The position numbers and the translations under genes are program-made. A stretch of 12,604 bases of DNA from an uncultured Peptococcaceae bacterium (GTDB taxonomy: Bacteria; Bacillota; Limnochordia; Darwinibacteriales; Darwinibacteriaceae), in NCBI GenBank assembly GCA_937988745.1, contig CALKAR010000235.1:1-12604 (forward strand), given 5' to 3'. The notes below the pieces were generated by a model. It was not told the DNA's origin and ran no database searches. It saw nothing but the letters and a program-made list of their open reading frames with translations. This document shows, in pieces, positions 1-6,389 of the stretch; within the stretch, counting starts at the first letter, position 1; the number at the start of each line of letters is the position of its first letter.

Positions 1-306
1 GCTATTATGAATGGCTTAACAGGCCGTTAAGCCCCAAATCTACTCAAGAAGAACTTTAAAGCCGATGAACCGTGTCAAAAGTACGTTGGTGATATCACCT
101 ACATTCACACTGACGATGGCTGGCTATATCTAGCTGCGGTTATCGATCTGTTTTCACGTAAAGTGGTCGGATGGGCTCTAGGAGAGCGCATGACGAAACA
201 ATTAGTAATTAACGCAATGAACCAAGCTATTAATCATGAAAAGCCGGCAGAAGGTCTTATATCTCATTCTGACTGAGGATCGCAGTATGCATCATATTCA
301 TCAGAA
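1..306 (+). pseudogene. IS3-family transposase orfB, 5' part (decayed, runs off the left edge)
   Basis: Reading frame 1 encodes the central part of an IS3-family DDE integrase. After APNLLKKNF comes YVGDITYI with the first catalytic aspartate, then GWLYLAAVIDLFSRKVVGW, and at 265-297 HSD-stop-GSQYASY with the second catalytic aspartate. Two in-frame stops show decay: TAA at 28-30, where about 15 to 20 residues between the LTGR and APNLL blocks also seem to be missing, and TGA at 274-276, where the family has arginine (CGA). Homology ends after codon 295-297 (Tyr); the following codons do not continue the family pattern and hit a stop near 319. The downstream part with the catalytic glutamate is not here but lies at 4136-4361. 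The family is clear; the subgroup is not certain. The pseudogene cannot make active transposase. Confidence 0.88.
284..297 (+). repeat. Left copy of a 14-bp direct repeat at the broken end of the IS3 fragment
   Basis: AGTATGCATCATAT occurs here and again at 4136-4149, the only places where the two IS3 pieces overlap. Extending left by three bases (281-283 against 4133-4135) gives 16 matches in 17, differing only C to T at 283/4135. It encodes the conserved QYASY motif of orfB, so part of the identity may simply reflect shared ancestry. Confidence 0.8.
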
Positions 307-685
307 ATCGTAGTTACCTAGCCTACTCTAAGAGATTGACTAGAAACAGCATCCGCTTAACGGTGCACAACGTCTTTTCTCATGATGTAGCAAAGCGCTT
401 GGGAGGATACCGGCGGACTTCGCCATCTCCCCTATCTTGTTCTCCCTCATCCCGCCTCAGAGTGAGAGAGCTAAACGTGCCGAGCCTCAGCAAGTTTGAT
501 TCGATCAACCCACCAATGATATACTAAATAGGCAGCTAAGATGTGCTGAAGATCGCCAATCAATGATAATTACACTATACGTCAGAGTCACACCTTAATA
601 GGTATTGACCCTGGCGAACTTATTTAGTGATTTGGCAGGTAAAAGGGTCTGGCATCGCAATCTTATCAACAAAAGGAGAGATTAG
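307..685. other. Gene-free stretch between the IS3 remnant and the ABC operon
   Basis: About 380 bases with no convincing gene. A 63-codon open frame at 336-527 has no ribosome binding site, an unusual Ser/Arg/Pro-rich composition and no recognisable motif, so I do not call it. The stretch presumably holds the promoter and 5' leader of the operon starting at 686. No terminator, riboswitch motif or second mobile element could be recognised by eye. Confidence 0.5.
496..525 (+). promoter_or_regulatory. Candidate sigma-A-type promoter for the ABC operon
   Basis: TTGATT at 496-501 and TATACT at 520-525 are separated by 18 bases. They match the consensus hexamers at 4/6 and 5/6 positions. This would give a leader of roughly 150 bases before the ATPase gene. 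A second possible -35, TTGACC at 604-609, has only a poor -10 partner. Weak evidence based on sequence alone. Confidence 0.3.
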
Positions 686-1813
686 ATGCTGGAAATTCGC
701 AATTTGACGAAGATGTATGGCGAAGGTGAAGAAGCTCATCTAGCCGTGGATAATGTGAATTTGAAAGTAAAACAGGGAGAATTTGTGGTCCTAATTGGAC
801 CGAGCGGCTGTGGTAAGACTACAACGCTCAAGATGATTAACCGGTTGGTAGACCCAACTTCAGGGGAAATCCTGATAAACGGTACCCCCACCAGTCGTCT
901 AAATGTAGTTGAACTACGGCGTAATATTGGCTACGTGATTCAGAATATTGGGCTATTTCCCCATATGACCATCGCTGCCAATGTGGAAATTGTACCCAAG
1001 TTAAGAAAGCTGGATAAAGCCAAGCGCCGGACCCGAACCCATGAACTATTAGACATGGTAGGCCTCGACCCTGATATTTATGCTTCCCGCTATCCAGCAG
1101 AACTCAGCGGTGGCCAGCAACAGCGCATCGGTGTGCTGAGAGCCCTCGCAGCAGAGCCGGATCTTATCTTGATGGATGAACCTTTTGGGGCTCTCGACCC
1201 TATTACAAGGGATCAACTTCAAGATGAGATGAAAGACCTACAGCAGCGGCTCAATAAGACCATTGTTTTTGTAACTCATGACATCGATGAGGCTTTGAAA
1301 TTAGCTGATACCATCGTATTAATGAAAGACGGGAAGATTGTTCAGGCCGCGTCTCCACAAGAAATGCTAACTAACCCAGCCAACGGCTTTGTTCGGGAAT
1401 TTATCGGTGAGGAACGGCTTGCCCCTCAACCAGATAATACCCCGGTCTCTGATGTGATGGTCAACGACCCAATGCTGGTTTCTTACGAGACATCACCTAG
1501 AGAAGTACTAGCTAAAATGAAGAAGGAAAAATCGGACTTAGCTGTGGTGGTAGATGGTTCCAGAAGATTTGTTGCTATGATCTCTGCAGACGAAATTCAG
1601 ATGCAGCGCGGTAAGACTGAATCTCTTGAAAAAATCTTAGTCAACAAAAAAGCAATTCACGGCAGTACAACAGTGCGGGAGGCAGCTGAAACTCTGATCA
1701 ATGGTTCTCGAGTAGCTTGCGTGGTTGATCGAAGGCGTCGTCCAATTGGCCTAGTAACTAGGGCAACACTGTTGCGGGGAATTGTGGAGATGTGGGATAA
1801 CTCCAGTGCTTAA
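686..1813 (+). CDS. opuCA: Glycine betaine/carnitine/choline-type ABC transporter ATP-binding protein with two CBS domains
   Basis: This is the ATPase of an OpuC/OpuA-like importer for quaternary-ammonium osmoprotectants and acts at the inner face of the membrane. Visible motifs are Walker A GPSGCGKTT (residues 38-46), Q-loop Gln86, signature LSGGQQQR (140-147), Walker B LILMDEP (160-166) and switch His198. After residue about 250 come two CBS repeats (about 255-310 and 315-370). In this family these sense ionic strength or nucleotides and gate transport. At 375 residues the protein is the usual length. The ATG at 686 follows AAAGGAGA with good spacing. The gene is first in the operon; the permease starts 14 bases downstream or slightly later. 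The family is certain. The exact substrate is inferred from the subunit set and the symbol is by similarity. Confidence 0.93.
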   Translation: MLEIRNLTKMYGEGEEAHLAVDNVNLKVKQGEFVVLIGPSGCGKTTTLKMINRLVDPTSGEILINGTPTSRLNVVELRRNIGYVIQNIGLFPHMTIAANVEIVPKLRKLDKAKRRTRTHELLDMVGLDPDIYASRYPAELSGGQQQRIGVLRALAAEPDLILMDEPFGALDPITRDQLQDEMKDLQQRLNKTIVFVTHDIDEALKLADTIVLMKDGKIVQAASPQEMLTNPANGFVREFIGEERLAPQPDNTPVSDVMVNDPMLVSYETSPREVLAKMKKEKSDLAVVVDGSRRFVAMISADEIQMQRGKTESLEKILVNKKAIHGSTTVREAAETLINGSRVACVVDRRRRPIGLVTRATLLRGIVEMWDNSSA

Positions 1814-1827
1814 TACTGGAAGAGGAG

Positions 1828-2499
1828 ATGACTTACTTGCTTGCTAAATTTGGAGAAATATTGATTGATCGTTGGTATGAAGTCTTATTCGCTACACAAG
1901 ACCATTTAGTATTAGTCTTGGTGCCCATTGCTTGTGCTACCCTTGTAACTATTCCTTTGGGGATCTTGGCAGCTCGGTACCGCTGGATTGAAATTCCAGT
2001 GATGGGACTTGCCAATATATTTCAGACCATTCCCAGTCTAGCTCTCTTGGCACTAATGATTCCTCTAGGTCTAGGCATTGGACAAAAGCCAGCCCTTGTA
2101 GCGTTGTTCTTATATGCTCTGTTACCCATGCTGCGCAACACTTACCTTGGTATTCGCAGTATCGATGACTCAGTCAAAGAAGCTGCTGCAGGTATGGGCA
2201 TGACATACTTTCAAAGATTGTACATGGTTGAACTCCCCATTGCCCTTCCAGTGATAATCGGTGGAATTAGAACAGCTACCGTGATCCTCATAGGTACCGC
2301 CACTTTAGCGGCCATGATCGGCGGAGGTGGACTAGGAGACTTTATCATTACTGGGCTGGGCATGGTGCGGGACGAACTGATTCTCTTAGGAGCAATTCCC
2401 GCGGCACTGCTGGCACTCTTTGCTGACTACGCCCTAAGTGGACTTGAACGACTTTTGACACCACGGGGACTAAGAATTGCTCGTGAACGAGAAAAATAA
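1828..2499 (+). CDS. opuCB: Osmoprotectant ABC transporter permease (OpuCB/ProW type)
   Basis: This is a 223-residue inner-membrane subunit with about five or six hydrophobic segments (roughly 25-48, 56-80, 85-105, 137-165, 180-205). The cytoplasmic EAA loop that docks on the ATPase is at 118-141 (EAAAGMGM... ELPIALP). This is the binding-protein-dependent permease pattern of the OpuC/ProW family. The start is ambiguous: the best ribosome binding site, AGGAG at 1823-1827, abuts the ATG at 1828 with no spacer but is about nine bases from an in-frame TTG at 1837. Either start removes nothing important. Typical four-gene OpuC operons have a second permease after the binding protein. None is found here, so this subunit may form a homodimer. 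Its stop is followed by a decayed IS110 gene rather than by the next operon gene. Confidence 0.9.
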   Translation: MTYLLAKFGEILIDRWYEVLFATQDHLVLVLVPIACATLVTIPLGILAARYRWIEIPVMGLANIFQTIPSLALLALMIPLGLGIGQKPALVALFLYALLPMLRNTYLGIRSIDDSVKEAAAGMGMTYFQRLYMVELPIALPVIIGGIRTATVILIGTATLAAMIGGGGLGDFIITGLGMVRDELILLGAIPAALLALFADYALSGLERLLTPRGLRIAREREK

Positions 2500-2562
2500 G
2501 AGACGTGCTATGAAAAGTCAATAGTTTACTTGGCACCTCGGCAACCACATGTGGATTCCACG

Positions 2563-2944
2563 TCATTTAGGGGAAGCAGCCGTCCACTGATATTTCGGGT
2601 CAAATGGGCGATCTTCGGTCCACAATAAAAAGATCAAGTGAACTAGCTTGCGTGCTATAGCGCCGGTGACAACGGAAGGGTGTTTTCCCTCTGCCACTTT
2701 GGCTTCGTAGTACTTATTGAATCCAGGGCGAAACCTTCTGGCTGTGACTGCTGCTAACCAAAGACTTTGACGTAAGACTGGCGAGCCTCGTTTGGACATC
2801 CGATTGCGAGTTCCTGCGAACTGGCCCGATGCCCTAACTGTGGCATCATGCCGGTAAATGCCACTAGACCTTTGGCGTTCTTGAATCTGTTAATGTCCCC
2901 TACTTCGCCCTATGTGGTTGCCAAGGACCACAGGTTATAGCTGT
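2563..2944 (-). pseudogene. IS110-family transposase, decayed C-terminal part
   Basis: The longest open piece (2563-2799) reads MSKRGSPVLRQSLWLAA, then KVAEGKHPSVVTGAIARKL. This is the C-terminal Transposase_20 region of IS110-family enzymes down to their natural end. Farther upstream on the same strand another frame gives GDINRFKNAKGLVAFTGMMP, the helix-hairpin-helix block preceding it. Between them, near 2830-2840, a one-base frameshift separates the halves; the second frame continues QFAGTRNR into MSKRG. An in-frame TAG (plus-strand 2910-2912) lies just before GEVGD. The N-terminal DEDD catalytic domain is missing and similarity fades beyond about 2944. The remnant sits between permease and binding-protein genes of one operon, pointing the opposite way, so it is a dead insertion that the operon has tolerated. 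Confidence 0.8.
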
Positions 2945-2984
2945 TCATGACGTCGACAACTCTAGCGTACAAGGAGATGGTATT

Positions 2985-3884
2985 GTGTTAAAGAAAACTA
3001 GTTTAGCAATGCTGATTGGAATTCTGCTTTTAGCCGCAATTCCTGCAGCAGCCCAAGAGACTATTACCATTGCTTCCGGAAACTTTGCTGAACCTCAAAT
3101 TTTGGCCGAGGCCATTAAGATATTGATTGAAGAAAACACCGACCTAACGGTAGACCATGTGCGTAATTTTAGTGGTTCAAGCCTTCTCCATTCTGCATTC
3201 CTTGCTGGCGATGTAGACTTGTACATCAGTTACACCGGTACCCAATTTACGGGTGTTTTAGGCATGGAAGTTACAGATGATTGGAAAAACAGGGAAAAGG
3301 TCGAAAAATTTGTCCAAGAGGAGTTTGCCAAGCAGTTTGACGCCACTTGGTTTGACGCCTTTGGATTCAACAACACCTATACAATTGCGGTGCGCCGCGA
3401 ATTCGCTGAGGAACACAACTTAACCAATGTTTCTGACCTCAAAGATCTTGCCCGTTCAATGACTATCGCGATGGACAATACCTTCCGGGAACGAGCAGGC
3501 GACGGTTATAACGACCTATGTGATACCTATGGTTTTCGCTTCCGCCGCCCTGTGAGCATGGACTACGGCCTAATGTACCGCTCAGTCGCCTCTGGTGATG
3601 TAGATGCAGCTATCACCTATTCCACCGATGGACGCATTCCCGCTATGGATCTGGTGACCCTCGAAGATGATCTTGAGTTTTTCCCACCTTATGACGGCGC
3701 CGTAATTGCACGTAATATCGTACTAGAAACCCATCCTGAAATTTCAGAGCTTATTCAGCCTTTACTGGGCAATATTGATGTGGAAGCAATTCAACGCTAC
3801 AATCAAATGGTTGACGTAGATCATCTTGATGTGGAAGATGTAGCGCAAATCTTAGTTAAAGAAGTTGTCTTAGGTAACAAATAA
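2985..3884 (+). CDS. opuCC: Osmoprotectant ABC transporter substrate-binding protein (OpuAC domain)
   Basis: A 299-residue extracytoplasmic protein that captures a quaternary ammonium compound and delivers it to the permease. The N-terminus has two lysines, a hydrophobic core and IPAAAQ, with predicted signal peptidase I cleavage after Ala23; there is no lipobox cysteine. The mature part follows the OpuAC/OsmF fold: IASGNFAEPQILAE near 29-42, LYISYTGTQFTGVLG around 77-91, a GFNNTYTIAVR strand, MDYGLMYRSVASGDVDAA, and the FFPPYDGAVIAR block of the second lobe. Start is GTG at 2985 with AAGGAG eight bases upstream. About 485 bases, mostly IS110 remnant, separate it from the permease, so transcription must read through that remnant or start anew. 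A strong terminator follows. The family is secure. The ligand is not defined. Confidence 0.92.
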   Translation: MLKKTSLAMLIGILLLAAIPAAAQETITIASGNFAEPQILAEAIKILIEENTDLTVDHVRNFSGSSLLHSAFLAGDVDLYISYTGTQFTGVLGMEVTDDWKNREKVEKFVQEEFAKQFDATWFDAFGFNNTYTIAVRREFAEEHNLTNVSDLKDLARSMTIAMDNTFRERAGDGYNDLCDTYGFRFRRPVSMDYGLMYRSVASGDVDAAITYSTDGRIPAMDLVTLEDDLEFFPPYDGAVIARNIVLETHPEISELIQPLLGNIDVEAIQRYNQMVDVDHLDVEDVAQILVKEVVLGNK

Positions 3885-3900
3885 ATATAATCGAGTAGGT

Positions 3901-3930
3901 AACCGCTAGGTGATCAGCCTAGCGGTTTTC
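3901..3930 (+). terminator. Rho-independent terminator of the ABC operon
   Basis: A perfect 10-bp stem (AACCGCTAGG at 3901-3910, CCTAGCGGTT at 3918-3927) with a 7-base loop and a TTTTC tail starts 17 bases after the binding-protein stop. It also serves as the likely 5' exon recognition site of the group IIC intron that begins three bases later. Confidence 0.92.
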
Positions 3931-3932
3931 CT

Positions 3933-4130
3933 GTGCGCCTGGCATGCTTACTGCGCCGATGGGCTGAAAGAAGCCCTGTCGCCTAACCAGCGGGAAGACA
4001 ACTAGCAGGCAAGGGCGTCACTGGCAACAGTGTCGTCTGGAGGAAGCCGAGGGGGAGTCTTGGAACGTAGCGCAAGCGAACCGATGTTGGCTTGTATGGT
4101 GGGTAACTGGAGTGTACTCGGTTTGCCGGA
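3933..4130 (+). ncRNA. Group IIC intron, 5' fragment (most of domain I), 3' truncated
   Basis: The segment begins GTGCGCCTGGCATGC, the 5' end form of bacterial group II introns, and follows the layout of class IIC domain I as in the Oceanobacillus iheyensis intron. It contains CTAGCAGGCAAGGGCGTC, CTGGCAACAG...GGAGGAAGC, GGAACGTAGCGCAAGCGAACC, then GGCTTGTATGG and CTCGGTTTGCC. It starts three bases past a terminator stem and T-run, exactly where class IIC introns insert. Domains II to VI and the reverse transcriptase/maturase gene are absent, because IS3 sequence begins at about 4133. It therefore cannot splice or move by itself. The assignment rests on remembered motif similarity, not on a covariance-model search. 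The 5' end is confident and the 3' limit approximate. Confidence 0.82.
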
Positions 4131-4135
4131 CACGT

Positions 4136-4149
4136 AGTATGCATCATAT
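4136..4149 (+). repeat. Right copy of the 14-bp direct repeat at the broken end of the second IS3 fragment
   Basis: Identical to 284-297, and 16 of 17 matches when extended to 4133. It marks where the group II intron sequence stops and orfB sequence resumes. The preceding codon, TAG at 4135-4137, stands where the other copy has CAG for the conserved glutamine. Confidence 0.8.
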
Positions 4150-4383
4150 GATTACCAGGGATTGCTACGTAAACATGGCTATCGGCAGAGTATGAGTGCT
4201 AAGGGTGATTGCTATGATAACGCCTGTGCAGAATCATTTTTTGCCACAATTAAGAAGGAGTGTATTCGCCTAGAACGCTTTAAAACTCGGAGCGAAGCTA
4301 GGCTGAAGATTGTAGATTACATTGTTTGGTATAATGCTAAAAGACGCCACAGTTATTTGCCTGTCAGGATACGGAAGTCGTGA
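4138..4383 (+). pseudogene. IS3-family transposase orfB, 3' part (truncated at both ends)
   Basis: Frame 1 from 4138 reads YASYDYQGLLRKHGY, then SMSAKGDCYDNACAESFF. The latter is the segment with the catalytic glutamate of the DDE triad (GAA in AESFF) found in IS3-family orfB. It continues ATIKKE and WYNAKRRHSYL. After HSYL (about 4359) the family pattern stops and the frame runs into a few unrelated codons ending at TGA 4381-4383, so the last dozen residues and the right inverted repeat are gone. The longest open frame uses TTG at 4162, but there is no ribosome binding site and no reason to think it is translated. It is the complement of the fragment at 1-306 and lies in the same orientation. 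The junction at 4359 runs straight into the M48 peptidase stump. Confidence 0.87.
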
Positions 4384-4745
4384 AAAAAGCCTTCTGCAGG
4401 TTGGCGGGGGTACCCAGCGGCTGGTTTGAGCGCCTTAACCTAGATGAAATTCAGCGCCAAGCAGAGGATTTTGAACGATTGGTGGAAGCTGATTCGGTTC
4501 ATCGCCTTTACCGCTTCCTTGGTCAGATGTGGAACACTCATCCGTGGATTATTATTCGGATTACTAACTTAATACAATGGGTTGAGGAAGGCTCTTATGA
4601 GCGAATCTTAAGGAAGCGTCGGCTTGTTGCGGTGAACAGCAGCGGAGCAATATGCGAGTGCGGCGAGGTCATACAAGAAGACTTGTACTACTGCCTGTTT
4701 TGCGGACGCAGAGTGGCTAGAAGACACGAGACTGAGGTGAAGTAA
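4359..4745 (+). pseudogene. M48-type (HtpX-like) metallopeptidase, C-terminal remnant with zinc ribbon
   Basis: Frame 0 from 4359 reads ACQDTEVVKKAFCRLAGVP and continues with EDFERLVEADSVHRLYRFL and NTHPWIIIRITNLIQWVE. This matches the region after the active site of M48 family membrane proteases (CQD...LMKLAG, then a THPW...R block). The HExxH zinc site and the membrane helices that should precede it are absent, replaced by IS3 sequence, so the product cannot be a protease. The last 35 residues carry C-x-C-G and, 12 residues on, C-x-x-C-G, a probable zinc ribbon. The open frame could start at GTG 4380, but that codon lies inside the domain. Its TAA directly precedes the ATG of the dynamin gene, and the GAGGTG that serves as that gene's ribosome binding site lies inside this reading frame, so the ancestral genes were translationally coupled. 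Confidence 0.72.
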
Positions 4746-5537
4746 ATGAACAAGCGCGTAACCACAAGAGCAACTACATACGAAGAGTTCAACGTATTAC
4801 GGAGCCGTCTGCATGATTTGGTTGCCGATGTCACAAGCATTTCTAATGATATCGGGATTAGTGAAGAGTATCAACACAAGTTAGAACGCCTGAAGCACCT
4901 TGTGACTGGAGAAATGTTCAGAGTAATCGTCATCGGTAGTTTCTCTCGGGGTAAGTCTACACTCATCAACGCTCTTATTGGCAAGCAAGTACTCCCGGCT
5001 AAACTCACCCCCACTACCGCCGTTATTACCGTCATCAAGTACGGCGAGGAGCCTCGGGCTGTTGTTCGGTACAAAAACTCGGACGTGGCAGAAATCCCTG
5101 TAGAAGAACTCCGGGATTACCTCACAATTCCCCGCAAGGGCCAAGTGCAAAGTAACTATCCCACCAGGATTGATACGACTGTGGAAATGGTGGAGATATA
5201 CTACCCGTTAGACTTGTGCAAGAACGGTGTGGAGATAGTGGACTCACCAGGCCTTGAGGAAGATGAAACTCGCCAGAAGATCACGATGCGCTTTCTGAAT
5301 GAGTGTGATGCTGCTATCGTGGTCCTGTCGTGTCAACAGCTCCTCACTATGCAAGAAGAGCGATTTATACGGGAAGAGCTCCTCACTAGGGGATTTGACC
5401 ACATCTTTTACGCGCTAAACTACGCGGATGCGCTGACAAGTGAGGATGAAGAAGATGTCTGGTTCCGTTTTCGGGAGAAGGTGAGGAATGGTTCCCGCAG
5501 TTTCATGGTTTCGGCGCGGGAAGCCCTATACGCGTAA
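4746..5537 (+). CDS. Dynamin-like protein 1, GTPase head fragment
   Basis: This 263-residue N-terminal piece contains all four GTPase motifs: G1 GSFSRGKS (64-71), G2 threonines 90-91 in LTPTTA, G3 DSPG (167-170) and G4 NYAD (226-229). The G2 to G3 distance of 76 residues is normal for bacterial dynamins. The first 60 residues are helical and form part of the bundle that pairs with the C-terminal tail. ATG 4746 is preceded by GAGGTG six bases upstream, inside the M48 reading frame. Translation stops in the end of the GTPase domain (SAREALYA then TAA), so the product would be a head without a stalk or membrane part and probably unstable. Confidence 0.75.
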   Translation: MNKRVTTRATTYEEFNVLRSRLHDLVADVTSISNDIGISEEYQHKLERLKHLVTGEMFRVIVIGSFSRGKSTLINALIGKQVLPAKLTPTTAVITVIKYGEEPRAVVRYKNSDVAEIPVEELRDYLTIPRKGQVQSNYPTRIDTTVEMVEIYYPLDLCKNGVEIVDSPGLEEDETRQKITMRFLNECDAAIVVLSCQQLLTMQEERFIREELLTRGFDHIFYALNYADALTSEDEEDVWFRFREKVRNGSRSFMVSAREALYA

Positions 5538-6383
5538 CTAGATGGGGATGAGTTCTCCCTGCAGCAGAGCGGTTTCCCAGCATTGGAGTCGAGCCTAGAA
5601 GAGTTCTTGGTCAGCGAGCCTGGTTTTATCAAGTTGAGGTCGTCCCAAAAACTCTTGAACACTTACATAGACGAACTGCAAGAAGTTTTGGACATTAAGC
5701 TCAGTATGCTGGAAAATGCAAAGCTTGGAGACTTTCAGAGGCTAGAAAAAGAGTTTGCGGAGCGCAAGGCTAACGTCCTAAAGAAAAAGGAATACATCCT
5801 GGAGCGTATTGGTGAGAAGGGGATCCACGTGGGTGAACGGCTTTATAATGGCTTTGCTAGAAGGTGCCGGAGTATAGCCAGGGAGCTCCCCGGGGTAGCT
5901 CGGGAACTGGACGTAGATGGTAGCGTATTTGCACAAGCTGAGTACAAGAGAACAGTAGCTAACCTATTAGAGGATTGGATCCGTAGTGAAATCCGACATT
6001 GGCTCGAGACAGATGCCGAGGATATTCTGGAAGTTGAAGGAACTCGGTTGCAGCAACTAGTTTCAAATCAAGTTGAGGATATCTTAGGCGAAGTGCAAAA
6101 GCTTAAAGTCCTTATTGCACCGGAGTTCTCTACCGAAATAGAGGCCAGCGAAAGTTCCCTCGAGCGCATTTTAGCCGCTGGTGGTTCACTCCTACTGGGG
6201 GACCTAGGTGGAGTGATCACTGGTGGTGCCTTTGGAATTAAAGGGGCCATACTCCAGCTGGGTGGCGTTGCCGCGGCAAATACTGCCCTTTGGGCCCTGG
6301 GTCTACTTAACCCAGCCACGGCAATTATCGCTTCTGCGACAATGACCTATACAGTATGGAAGGCTCTTACTCCAGATGCTTAA
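5538..6383 (+). CDS. Dynamin-like protein 1, middle and membrane-paddle fragment
   Basis: Same frame as the head fragment. The sequence continues directly past the stop with LDGDEFSLQQSGFPALE, the end of the GTPase domain, then long amphipathic helices (LNTYIDELQEVLDIKLS, QRLEKEFAERKANVLKKKEY). The end (about 6160-6380) is a glycine- and alanine-rich hydrophobic hairpin (AAGGSLLLGDLGGVITGG, LWALGLLNPATAIIASA), the expected membrane-insertion paddle. A possible restart is TTG at 5583, but no good ribosome binding site precedes it, so I doubt it is made separately. Confidence 0.6.
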   Translation, partial: LDGDEFSLQQSGFPALESSLEEFLVSEPGFIKLRSSQKLLNTYIDELQEVLDIKLSMLENAKLGDFQRLEKEFAERKANVLKKKEYILERIGEKGIHVGERLYNGFARRCRSIARELPGVARELDVDGSVFAQAEYKRTVANLLEDWIRSEIRHWLETDAEDILEVEGTRLQQLVSNQVEDILGEVQKLKVLIAPEFSTEIEASESSLERILAAGGSLLLGDLGGVITGGAFGIKGAILQLGGVAAANTALWALGLLNPATAIIASATMTYTVWKALTPDA

Positions 6384-6389
6384 GCCCGC

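Noticed and set aside
336..527. 63-codon plus-strand ORF after the left IS3 fragment
   Set aside because: No ribosome binding site, biased Ser/Arg/Pro composition, no family resemblance; it overlaps the best promoter candidate of the next operon.
298..4135. A classical composite transposon carrying the osmoprotectant operon
   Set aside because: A composite transposon needs two IS copies with ends. Here only one half of orfB lies on each side, without terminal inverted repeats at the insert borders.
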